DNA of 28,055 nucleotides from a virus. A program made the translations under genes and the position numbers. The stretch's first letter is position 1; each line of letters begins with the position of its first letter. The stretch covers positions 1-28,055 of IMG/VR virus record IMGVR_UViG_3300025108_000291; one strand, given 5' to 3'. Shown here one piece after another: positions 15,901-24,200 of this stretch. The notes beneath the pieces were generated by a model. That model was not told the DNA's origin and did not search any database. It worked only from the letters and a program-made list of their open reading frames with translations.

Positions 15901-17318
15901 GTGGCCCAACTGACGCTGCTAATTTGCAGCTTACTGTTTTATTTGGTAACGAAGCTCTTAATACAGAATTTGGGTCCACTTCTAAATATGGGTTTGGTAT
16001 TGCTAATTCAGGTGGAGAGTCTGGGGCTTTGTATTTTGTAGGAGGAACAAATGCTCTCATCAATGCGGCCGGGTCTACCCCACTTCCCGGGGTGTCATCT
16101 ATAAGTAATGACGATATAAGAGCCCCTTATAGTGGTTTGCAATTAAGCAATAATGTAAACGAAGTAACTGTAAGTGGCGGTGGTGAAACTAAAGTTCTCG
16201 ATTCTGTGCCAGATTGCGCAAGTTTCTACATGCTTAATAAAAACCAAAACGCAATGGCTATCCAGTCTTCAGCTAATGCTACAACATTAGACCAATCTCA
16301 AGCTGGATTGCGCCAAGGAACAGCATTTATAGGTGTAGAAATTAATTTTAATCAATTAAACGTAGGGCTTGAAGGATTAACAACTGATGATTATCCTTTG
16401 CTTATGTATCCTATCTATTTACAATATAGACCATTTGGGGGAGGTAATAATTGGGTTACAGCAACAGATATTGAAGGCAAGCCTACTAATTTTGGAGGCT
16501 CTCAAATAAATAGAGACGCATTTGACTCTGGAGGCAGTGTTGGGGGACATGGAATAATAAATAAAAGAGACTTGCCCTATTATTTTCAGTCTACAAGAGT
16601 TAATAGTTCTAGTTTTACAACTGATATTTTAAATACAGCATGCTTAGAAGCAAACACACAGGCAAAAGCACTTAATGGTGAAACTCAAAATGCTATTGCA
16701 CGAAAAACTTTTGTAATAGGTAAATCACCTTATGCCGGGGTTAGCGATAAATTTGGCGATTATAGATTAATTGTGCGTTATCCTTGGGGCATTAAAAGTT
16801 CAAACGGGTCAGATAATCCTATAGTTGTAGGATACGGATCTAGCGAATGTCCGGCAGATGGATTTAATATAATAAGCGGCCTAGTAAATGCTAATGTATT
16901 TTTTGGTGACTTTTACTATCCAGCAGCTTATGGTGGAAGCAATATATATTCTTACCAGTATAGAGTTAGCAATAATGCACAAAATACAGCGCAGCTTGCA
17001 TCAACCGGAAGTGCAAACCAAACTCTGTTTGCCAGAGAATGGCATATGAAATATGTTACAAAATTTTATATAGATGCTGATCTTACACAACCATGGGTCC
17101 CTGATAATGCCGGGTGGTTTCAATATGTTGCTGGGTCAAACTCAACTGACATTAATGCTGTATACGGAACAGACTATTCTAATACGAGTTCAACCGGGAA
17201 CCCTGGATTAACTCAAAATATACATAGAAGATGGGTGGCATATTTTGACAGCACAGGATTAAAAAGTTTAGCTAATTCAAATTATCCATCATTAGCAATG
17301 CAATATCAACCTTGGTAA
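12936..17318 (+). CDS. Large tail stabilisation/muzzle-type protein
   Basis: A 1460-aa protein starting with the block FIKSKMNLDLDARLVPQGEY and then GFNIQVSKSEGDDVGALENVLGN, which I recall from the stabilisation proteins of crAss-like and marine phages. Residues about 40-700 look like a large beta-rich body with repeated aromatic and Gly/Asp-rich strands, including DRYGRSSTVLLSK. About 906-1005 form an Ig- or cadherin-like segment (LSWSITSP, FSINADGELSTTEDLTGPYPITITLTDAGG). About 1010-1460 are a Gly/Asn/Ser-rich adhesive-looking end. No signal peptide or membrane helix is seen. It probably closes the tail tip and carries a receptor-contact domain. It lies 4 nt after the ring gene and 29 nt before its likely partner gene. 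Confidence 0.8.
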   Translation: MAEVKNAFIKSKMNLDLDARLVPQGEYRQGFNIQVSKSEGDDVGALENVLGNALLPQGNFQALNSGATGLQAIGHVVNPANNMVYIFLTNNTGTAYNSGADNFIYAYDTLNQTAIKLVEGLFLNFSTQNPIYGINIVENLLFWTDNRNQPRKININKTLGYYTTEDHISVAKFAPYEAINLYQESSIAGQYETTMKDVVSLAVPKINAADANPPTNPYLQTDTGGNPNYAGDPDYLEDKFVRFSYRFKFEDNEYSALAPFTQECFIPKQDGYFYAEDEDAAFRSTVVSFMENKVNEITLNIPLPKAIDGSAITGATLNNILKVTEIDIIYKESDAQAVQVVDTLSVTNQLFQTTHTGSTISYTYQSLKPYKTLPEADLIRVYDKVPVKAFSQEISGNRVIYGNFQDKHTPLFQDLNGQLTPQLDYEVGAFDKSNFNLAAGTTSKVEYPNSTLKQNRNYQVGIIVSDRYGRSSTVLLSKLLEKATLDPSGNFAASTHYHPYRNDADTPVASWPGDALKILFNSPITTPSPIPAGSGIPGLYIGSGNNYNPLGWYSYKVVVKQFEQDYYNVYLPGILNGPPAGVTDLNDTENEVGFITLINDNINKVPRDLSEVGPEQKQFRSSVQLFGRVTPNFVSATFPSYNEQFFPSIQSNTVITIGEVADVLGEDVTGPSATTITNLYDSKSNPLIARISQIDSLPIGSAAKAGAYPFQLAVFETEPTESRLDIYYETSTSGLISELNTAIETTTNVVTGATGNTTVDFNENQSHANGNVDILPSTAGAGWAPVDITSLGEAVNQDLPANRLTASIASVTSLSDEGDKSTFFTVINVPSNGQPYNNQDQNTWYRYKIQSTKDFYYSLEAGTEKVYNITVNFTTAAGESAGSAGFEVPLANTSPIFKTYTIPNQPTVNIDPVPSNLTLQHTAGATGILATFTGVNGTADTSLNTNDLSWSITSPANQTIFSINADGELSTTEDLTGPYPITITLTDAGGPTDAANLQLTVLFGNEALNTEFGSTSKYGFGIANSGGESGALYFVGGTNALINAAGSTPLPGVSSISNDDIRAPYSGLQLSNNVNEVTVSGGGETKVLDSVPDCASFYMLNKNQNAMAIQSSANATTLDQSQAGLRQGTAFIGVEINFNQLNVGLEGLTTDDYPLLMYPIYLQYRPFGGGNNWVTATDIEGKPTNFGGSQINRDAFDSGGSVGGHGIINKRDLPYYFQSTRVNSSSFTTDILNTACLEANTQAKALNGETQNAIARKTFVIGKSPYAGVSDKFGDYRLIVRYPWGIKSSNGSDNPIVVGYGSSECPADGFNIISGLVNANVFFGDFYYPAAYGGSNIYSYQYRVSNNAQNTAQLASTGSANQTLFAREWHMKYVTKFYIDADLTQPWVPDNAGWFQYVAGSNSTDINAVYGTDYSNTSSTGNPGLTQNIHRRWVAYFDSTGLKSLANSNYPSLAMQYQPW

Positions 17319-17347
17319 TTAAAATTATAAATAAGTAATAATAAATT

Positions 17348-18865
17348 ATGCCAGCAACTATAGAAGTAAAATATTTTAATAGCTTTGTTTTAAAGAAAGT
17401 TTTAAATTCTTCGTCTGTTCCGGTTTGGAATGGATCATTTGGTATACCTTACGGTTTGCAAGGTTATGATCGAGGTAATGTAGAAACATCTAATGCTGCA
17501 ATTATTGCTAAAAATTGGACAATTGAAGAATCAAGAATTAGGGGAGGATATAATAATACATCGGTTAGTTTCGGCCCTAGGGCTTATTTGGTAGAAGAAG
17601 AGCCTAATGCGACCTTTAGAACTAACTCATTAATATATTCAGGAATATTTAATTCAAGTACAGGAATTAATGATACTAATGTATTTAGTGTTGGAACAGA
17701 TATTACTAAAAGTTTAAACCCGGCTTACGGATCAATACAAAAATTATACGCTCAAGATTATTATTTAACTATATTTCAAGAGGACAAAGTAAGTAGAGCA
17801 CCTATTAATAAAAACATTATCTATTCAGCTGAAGGAAATCCTACAGTAACAACTAGTAATATAGTTATAGGAGATCCACAAGCTTATGCAGGTAATTTTG
17901 GTATTAGTAGAAATCCTGAAAGTCACGCTGTTTACGGTTTTAGGCAATACTTTGTAGACAAAGATAGGAATGCGGTGTTAAGATTATCTAATAACGGTTT
18001 AGAAGAAATACAAAGATATGGTATGTATGACTTTTTTAGGGATAAGCTAAGTGAGTTAGATCAAGGCAAACCTTTTGTTGCTGGTAAAGCTGTGGGGATG
18101 TGGGATATTTATAATAAACAATATGTGGTGTCGCTTCAGACTGCTAATGCTTCTTTCACAACAGATTCTTTAGGAAATGTAGCCACTAATTCATATTTTA
18201 CATTATCATTTGACGATGATATAAATGGATGGAATAGCTTTTTTAATTATAAACCTGGATTAGGTTTTAGTTTAAAAAATTATTTTTATACTGTAAATAA
18301 CGGCTCAGCATCATCAACAGCAGCGGCTTTATATCAACACAACTCTGAAGATCCAACTATTAAAAGATCAAATTTTTACGGAGTAAATAATGATTCTAGT
18401 ATAACCTTTATATTTAACCCTAGGCCTAGTATGTCAAAAGTGTTTAAAACAATAAATTACGAAGGGAGCAATGGATGGGAAGTTAATAGCATTAATTCTG
18501 ATTTTACAGGAATTGGTACTGTTGATACTGATTTTTTAAACTTTGCTATTACTAACACACAAGATACAACAGCTTTAATATATAGTTATAATCAAGGGGC
18601 TTACGATAATTATGGCAACCAATTTCCCGCAAGACTTACACCGCCCTTAAATAGAGCAGGTTTTACTAGAAAAGAAAATAAATATATGGCTAATATAATT
18701 AATAATAGTGCGGTTGCTCCCGGCGAAGTGAAGTTTGGCAATCAAATGAGCGGTATTAAAGGGTACTTTAGTACAGTTACCATGTCTACTGATACTGTTA
18801 CTGATTATGGCGGCCCAAAAGAATTATTTGCTGTATCTTCGGAATACGCGGAATCATCTTATTAA
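17348..18865 (+). CDS. Tail stabilisation-associated protein (505 aa)
   Basis: A beta-rich protein with blocks that recur, as I remember them, in stabilisation/muzzle proteins of crAss-like and marine phages: DITKSLNPAYGSIQKLYAQD, then FQEDKVSRAPINKNIIYSAE, then YAGNFGISRNPESHAVYGFR, then RLSNNGLEEIQRYGMYDFF. In some phages such blocks sit in one larger chain. Here they are separate from the 1460-aa protein, which suggests that the pair form one assembly from two genes. The order of Gly, Asn and aromatic residues fits beta-propeller-like repeats, but I cannot count blades reliably. No enzyme motif is seen. It ends 9 nt before the ejection-type gene. Confidence 0.75.
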   Translation: MPATIEVKYFNSFVLKKVLNSSSVPVWNGSFGIPYGLQGYDRGNVETSNAAIIAKNWTIEESRIRGGYNNTSVSFGPRAYLVEEEPNATFRTNSLIYSGIFNSSTGINDTNVFSVGTDITKSLNPAYGSIQKLYAQDYYLTIFQEDKVSRAPINKNIIYSAEGNPTVTTSNIVIGDPQAYAGNFGISRNPESHAVYGFRQYFVDKDRNAVLRLSNNGLEEIQRYGMYDFFRDKLSELDQGKPFVAGKAVGMWDIYNKQYVVSLQTANASFTTDSLGNVATNSYFTLSFDDDINGWNSFFNYKPGLGFSLKNYFYTVNNGSASSTAAALYQHNSEDPTIKRSNFYGVNNDSSITFIFNPRPSMSKVFKTINYEGSNGWEVNSINSDFTGIGTVDTDFLNFAITNTQDTTALIYSYNQGAYDNYGNQFPARLTPPLNRAGFTRKENKYMANIINNSAVAPGEVKFGNQMSGIKGYFSTVTMSTDTVTDYGGPKELFAVSSEYAESSY

Positions 18866-18874
18866 TAATAACAA

Positions 18875-19690
18875 ATGGAACAAGTAATTGAAATATTAAA
18901 GCTCGCATGGTATGGCCATGAAATCGAAGGATTAATAAAACTGGAACCTATTAGTGCTGGGGCCGCTTTAGCAATAAGTGGCGGAATTCAACTTATAGGT
19001 AGCCTTTTTGGCGCTAGCAGCGCTAATAAAAGAGCTAATAGAGCAGCGAGAGAAAAAAGAAGATTAGAGGGAGAGCTAAAAGAATTAGAAAATAGCAGAC
19101 AACCAATCATAAATCCTTATGCTGGTATGCAAGACTTTTCTAGTATAGCTGAAGACTTAAGTTCTAAAATGACTAATCCTTTTGACAGTTTAGGCGTAGC
19201 AACGCAGGCTGCTGAAATACAAATGGAACAAACAGATATTGCTTTAGCTAATACTTTAGATACATTAAGAGCTACAGGGGCAAGTGCAGGAGGCGCAACC
19301 GCGCTAGCTCAAGCAGCTTTGGCTAGTAAAAAAGGTGTTGCTGCAAATATAGAACAACAAGAAGCTAAAAATGAACAATTAAGAGCGCAGGGAGAAGCTA
19401 CTTTAGAAGCTAATAGAATAGCAGAAGAGCGAAGGCTTCAAAGTGTCAAACTTGGACAAGCTGAAAAATTAGAGCAAGGAAGAACTCAAGGCGCCGCATT
19501 TGTTTACGGGGAAAAAGAAAGAAGAAAAACGGAACAACTTAATAGAAAACAAGCTCAAATAACCGGGCAGGCACAAGCGCAAGCCCAGGCGAGGGCAGAT
19601 GCCGCGGCTATAACAGGGGCTGGAATATCAGGAATAGCTGATACTACATCTGCTTATTTACAAAAAACATATAAACCGGGGGAAGACTAG
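18875..19690 (+). CDS. Probable internal virion/ejection protein (T7 gp14-like plan)
   Basis: A 271-aa protein with a short hydrophobic, Gly/Ala-rich segment at about 28-49 (AGAALAISGGIQLIGSLFGA), followed by a long Ala/Gln/Glu/Arg-rich helical body. This includes KRANRAAREKRRLEGELKEL, a Gly/Ala turn at GASAGGATALAQAALASKKG, and GQAQAQAQARADAAAITGAG near the end. This plan, one N-terminal membrane-active helix and a coiled body, is that of small ejected virion proteins such as T7 gp14. The zero-frame stop is TAG 19688-19690. A G5 run and a strong hairpin at this stop suggest that some product may continue in the -1 frame to 19770, giving about 298 aa. Function is inferred from composition and position. 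Confidence 0.75.
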   Translation: MEQVIEILKLAWYGHEIEGLIKLEPISAGAALAISGGIQLIGSLFGASSANKRANRAAREKRRLEGELKELENSRQPIINPYAGMQDFSSIAEDLSSKMTNPFDSLGVATQAAEIQMEQTDIALANTLDTLRATGASAGGATALAQAALASKKGVAANIEQQEAKNEQLRAQGEATLEANRIAEERRLQSVKLGQAEKLEQGRTQGAAFVYGEKERRKTEQLNRKQAQITGQAQAQAQARADAAAITGAGISGIADTTSAYLQKTYKPGED

Positions 19691-19770
19691 CGCCGGGGAC
19701 GGCGCAATTTAACGAAAAAGCATTGTTTGATCAAATAAAAACAGGAGATAATATAATAGCAAATTTATAA
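19679..19770 (+). other. Candidate -1 frameshift extension of the 271-aa protein
   Basis: After codon 269 (GGG at 19679-19681, inside the run GGGGG 19678-19682), slipping back one base opens a frame with no stop until TAA 19768-19770. It adds 29 residues beginning GRLAPGTAQ and ending TGDNIIANL. The shifted frame has no ATG after its last upstream stop (TAA 19672-19674), so it could be reached only by frameshift, a non-ATG start or an assembly error. It ends in TAATG overlap with the next gene, the same junction as at 460 and 615. The slip would be P-site only, since GAA to GGA does not re-pair well in the A site. Confidence 0.45.
19690..19705 (+). promoter_or_regulatory. Perfect GC hairpin with GNRA loop
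   Basis: The arms GCGCCG (19690-19695) and CGGCGC (19700-19705) pair perfectly around the loop GGGA, a GNRA tetraloop. This is the most stable short hairpin I noticed in an AT-rich window. It starts 7 nt after the G5 run and overlaps the last base of the TAG stop. That spacing suits a stimulator of -1 frameshifting. It is followed by AATTTAACG, not a T run, so a Rho-independent terminator is less likely. Confidence 0.7.
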
Positions 19771-21275
19771 TGGGAGCATATGAAAATCCAATAACGGTTG
19801 TAGATAATCAATCAGGTCAAATATGGGCAAATACAATATCAAATGTAGCTAAAGCCACAACTGATTATATTGATTTTACACGTCAAAAAGATGATGAGCT
19901 AGCTAAAAAAATACAAGATCAATTAGATTGGGCAGCTGAATATGCTTCTAAAAATCAAGAGCAAGTTTATGCTAATTTAGCTAAACTAGGTGCTGATTCA
20001 ATATATAGTAAAGAAGCTGATGAAGTTTTAAATTTAGTTACTGAAAATAGAATAGCTATGCAAAACGCCTCTACTAAAGAAGAATTAAAAATAGCACAAG
20101 AAGGATTTGGCAAAGCCCAGAAAAGATTGCAACAATTATATTCTGTAATTGAAATGGATGAAGAATCTAAGGTATTTTACGGGGAAGAATTTGATCCCGC
20201 TACAGCGGGTACGCAAGGGGGTATGTCTAAAAGTAAACCCGGTACAGCTGATTGGGTTGCTGCACAAAATATAAACAACGGCTTTGCTAAAGGGCAAAAA
20301 GAAGTTTATTGGGATGCAGAAATAGGTGGTTATAGAATAAGATTTTCAGGAGAAAATATTGAGGGAGTTATTGATAAAGATGCTCGCTTGTTGTTCGGAT
20401 ATGATCCCGGGAAAGTTCCTGGTATTGATTCTATGATATATGGCACTTATCAAAAAGCAGGATATTTAGACAAAAACAATCAACTTACTGACAGCGCAAT
20501 GTCTAATTATAAATTTACCAAGTTATCTGATAATGGTAAATATGAAACATTATACACTGCTACAGCAGCTAATAGAATAGCTCAGGCCACTACATCGCAA
20601 TTTGAAGCTCAGGCAAGATCATTTTTTACTGTTCCAGAAGATGCTGAAGATGTTTGGGCAATTATAGGTAAAGAAAGTAATAAGCAATTTAGCGCCTCAG
20701 AATTATTACAACAAGGAAGCGAAATGCAAACAGAATTTGTAAAAGCTTATGCTGAGTATGCTTCTAAATTAATACCTAATTATAAAGAAAACAATACCTA
20801 TCAAACTAAAGCTGTTAGTAGCAAAGATGGTAAAGGCGGTTCAGGCGAAGCTAAAGCATTAGCCAACGCTGAAGCTTTTGTAGTACAGTTTTCTGAAAAC
20901 TTAGATAGCTTTGGAATGGCTAGGAATAAAGATGGTACTATATTTGGAAAGGTTCAATTTGATAATATTTCTACTGTAAATAAAGGGCTAGCTGGATTAG
21001 GTTATTCTTTAGTGGATGATGGAATTTTTCAAGATGATGATGGAAATATTACAGAAATAAAAATTAAGAAAAATGGAGCAAAACCAACTGAAAGTTTTAC
21101 GGTAAATGCTGGTGATGCACCTTATGTATTTTTCCAAAACTTATTAGAGCGTGAAGGACTTAGTAAAGACTTAGCGCAGCAAATTGCTAAAAATTTATTA
21201 TATACCGGCAGATTGCAAAGAGATGAATCTGTAACAGAGGAAGGGCAAAAATATAATCAATACGAAAGAAAATAA
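19770..21275 (+). CDS. Probable internal virion protein (501 aa)
   Basis: The N-terminus (YENPITVVDNQSGQIWANTI) leads into a mainly helical, charged protein with coiled-coil potential at about 35-120. It has a Gly-rich middle (GTQGGMSKSKPGTADWVAAQ) and a more folded C-terminal half (KVQFDNISTVNKGLAGLGYS). No membrane helix, lysozyme or peptidase motif is seen. It lies between a T7 gp14-like protein and a giant virion-type protein, the usual site for the second core or ejection protein of short-tailed phages. Its start overlaps by 1 nt the stop of the candidate -1 frame. An AGGAG sits about 25 nt upstream, too far to act. Role inferred from position. Confidence 0.7.
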   Translation: MGAYENPITVVDNQSGQIWANTISNVAKATTDYIDFTRQKDDELAKKIQDQLDWAAEYASKNQEQVYANLAKLGADSIYSKEADEVLNLVTENRIAMQNASTKEELKIAQEGFGKAQKRLQQLYSVIEMDEESKVFYGEEFDPATAGTQGGMSKSKPGTADWVAAQNINNGFAKGQKEVYWDAEIGGYRIRFSGENIEGVIDKDARLLFGYDPGKVPGIDSMIYGTYQKAGYLDKNNQLTDSAMSNYKFTKLSDNGKYETLYTATAANRIAQATTSQFEAQARSFFTVPEDAEDVWAIIGKESNKQFSASELLQQGSEMQTEFVKAYAEYASKLIPNYKENNTYQTKAVSSKDGKGGSGEAKALANAEAFVVQFSENLDSFGMARNKDGTIFGKVQFDNISTVNKGLAGLGYSLVDDGIFQDDDGNITEIKIKKNGAKPTESFTVNAGDAPYVFFQNLLEREGLSKDLAQQIAKNLLYTGRLQRDESVTEEGQKYNQYERK

Positions 21276-21280
21276 TATTC

Positions 21281-24200
21281 ATGGTTTCATATCAAGTAAA
21301 TGGTAAAATCTACGATCTTCCTGAAGAAGAAGTCCAAGGATTTTTAAATGAATTTCCAGATGCAGTAATAGTTGAAGAAGACGAAACTGTGGAAAAGTCA
21401 ATACCTTCACCGGAAGAGAGTGCGCCTGTGGAGGAAAATGTAGCGCTCGACAATATGGTATCAGAGCCGGTAGATACTTCTTTGGAATTACCTACAACGT
21501 ATAAAGTTGATGGTAAAATTTATGATTTACCTAAAGAAGAGGTTGCTGGGTTCTTAAGTGTTTTTACAGATGCTGAGCCTTATGAAGATCCTATTAAAAA
21601 AGTTGAAGCATTAGAAAATAATATTCAGGAAACTGCAGAGTTGTCAGGTTATGAATCAATTAAAAATGCATTATCTAATCTAGGCGAAGATGTAGAAAAT
21701 ATAGGAGAATTTTATTCTGGTGATTCAGCTGCTATGGACATAGCCTCTGCTACTATTGCTAATTACATGTTTGGTGAACAAGACGTTCAAGAATTTATTA
21801 AAGAAAACAAAGATAGCGAGTTTTTAACTTCAGGATTAAGTTCTCAAGAAGAAATATTAGAAAAAATAGCCGAAAGAGAAAAACAAAAAGCTGAAAAAAA
21901 ACCAACATTAGAAATAATTGAAAGTTTTAAAGAGGGTGAAATTTTAAAAGGAGGAGCTGCAATAGCTAGTTCTTTTATAAATGCAATTGGAAGTGCGTTA
22001 TATGGTATGTTTACAGGGGGAACTGGTTTTGTTTTTGACTATGCAGCAGACAATTATGTGAATTATAATAAAGGGCTGGCTAAAAGAAAAGGAAAATCGC
22101 TTAATCAATTAATTAAAGACGATGAAGCTGAGGTGGCTATTCCCGTGGGCATTGGATTTTTGCAAGGCTGGGCTGAAAATACCGGTCTTAGAGAACTTAT
22201 TGGTAAAGAAACTAAAGCAAAAATAGCTAACAATGTGCTTCGTAAAGCTTTTGGGGCTAAAACAATGAAGCTTATAAATGCTAGTGGCACTGAAGCGTTA
22301 ACAGAAATGTTTCAATATGGAGCTGAAGAATTTAATAATAAATTAGGAGAAACAGGCGATTCATCTGAAGCTGCAAATACTTTTATAGATTCTGTTTTTT
22401 CTCAACAAGGTTTTGAATCTGGACTACAAGGCGCGTTTGGTGGTGCTGGAATTAAGGGGAGTGGTATGCTTTTAGCGAGCAACAACTCTAGAACTCCTAG
22501 TCAATCCGCTGAAATTGATAATGAATTAAATGTTATATCTGAAAAAACACGTCAATATAATAGAGCAAGAAGTGTTACTGTAAAAGAAGGAATTAAAGAA
22601 AGTATAGATTCTTCTAAAGAACGACTTCGAAAAATTGTTGAAGAAAATAATTCTAAAGTAGAACAATTATCAGAACAAGAAATTACGGAAATAAATTCTG
22701 CGGGTGATTTAGCGTTGGCTCAAGCCGCCAAAGTAGATAAGTTAAATCAAGAATTAGAAAGCGGAGATATAAATCAAAAACAATATACAGCTGCATTAAA
22801 AGGCTACCAAAGCGTTTATAACAAATCTCAAAACAGGATACATGCTATAATGATTCAAAAAGAAGCGGATGTTATAGCAAAAGTTGTGGGAGAAGAAGAT
22901 TTAGAAATTTATGAAACTATTGATGAATTTAAAAAAGCATACCCCAGCGTTGATTTTGAAGCAGACGGATTTATTACAGAAGAAGGCAAAATTGTAATTA
23001 ACAAAGAGCAAGCGGCAAAAACCAGGGCTGTTACTGTTGGTAGCCATGAATTGTTACATAAAATCTTAAGAAGTTCTTTTTCAAATAAAGATCAGAAAAA
23101 TAAAATAATTAATGAATTTAAAAATAATTTATCTACTAAAGAATTCAATATAATACAAAAAAGAATAAATGATAATTACAGATATAGTTCTTTTAATAAT
23201 GAAAAAGAATATCAAGACGCTTTAAAAGATAAAAGCAATAAAGAGATTACTGAAGAAAATATATTAAATACTATTACTAATAAAGACGGCAAAGTTTTAA
23301 TTGAATTTAAAGAAGATTTTTATAATGAAGAATATTTAACAGCTTTTTCTGATGCTATTGGTAAAAACGAAATAACTTATAATGAAAATTTATTTACTAA
23401 ATTAAAGGATTACTTAACTAATATACTAAAAGAAAAAGGATTTGCTAATATTGAATTTAAAGACGGCAAACAAGTTTATAATTTTATAAAAGATTATCAA
23501 AAAAATATTAAAAAGGGTCAAATAAATGTAGATCCAGCGGTAACTAAAGGCATAGTACAGGGGGAGCAAGAACTGTCTAAAAGTTTAACTCCAGAAGTTA
23601 CTACAGATGCCGAAAATAAAATTGTAGAATTACAAAAATTAAAAGAAAAAACTACAGCTGTTGCTGAAAGCCTTGGCAAAGAATATACTCCTAGCGCTAG
23701 AGAACAAAGACTACAAGGGGAACTATTAAATATAATAGACCCTGTTATTTCAAAAGTTGCTGAAAATAGGACAAAAGCTTTATACGACAAAATAGCTGCA
23801 GAACAAAAAGAAAATGTAAGTAGAGAAGATTATAGAGAATCTTTAAAAAGTAATTTAGCTACTATGGCTGTTAATGAGTTTACACAAGGTAAGCAAGATC
23901 TTGAGGCTTTTATTGTTAACCGAGGGTATTTAAGAGCAAACTCTTTAGCTAAAGAATTAGGTATTGAATCAACAGAGGAATTTGGTGGGCCTGGTATAAC
24001 TTTAGATATAACTGAAACAGCTGATATTGCAATAGAGCCAACTGAAACAGCTAAAGTAGCCCCTGAGCAGGGTAAAAAGCTAGTTAGTAGTATTCTTAAT
24101 GAAAAAGAAAAACAAGAGCTTAAAGAAGCTGTTGCAGATTTAAATTTAACCGAAGACCAACTTACCTTTAAGACGTTACCCAACGCTGCAATAAAAGTTT

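Noticed and set aside
19690-19710. The GC hairpin as a Rho-independent terminator
   Set aside because: It is followed by AATTTAACG rather than a T run and overlaps the stop codon in a gap that stays open in the -1 frame. Termination cannot be excluded, but a recoding stimulator fits better.
19688-19738. TAG recoding (as in some crAss-like phages) to extend the 271-aa protein
   Set aside because: Reading TAG as an amino acid gives only a short Arg/Lys-rich stretch before TAA. No large gene in the window has internal TAG codons, and TAG elsewhere (4836-4838, 95-97) sits at sensible ends.
19752-19769. AGGAG-like element as a Shine-Dalgarno for the gene at 19770
   Set aside because: The AGGAG is about 25 nt upstream of the ATG, too far for ribosome pairing, and other starts in the window lack such elements.
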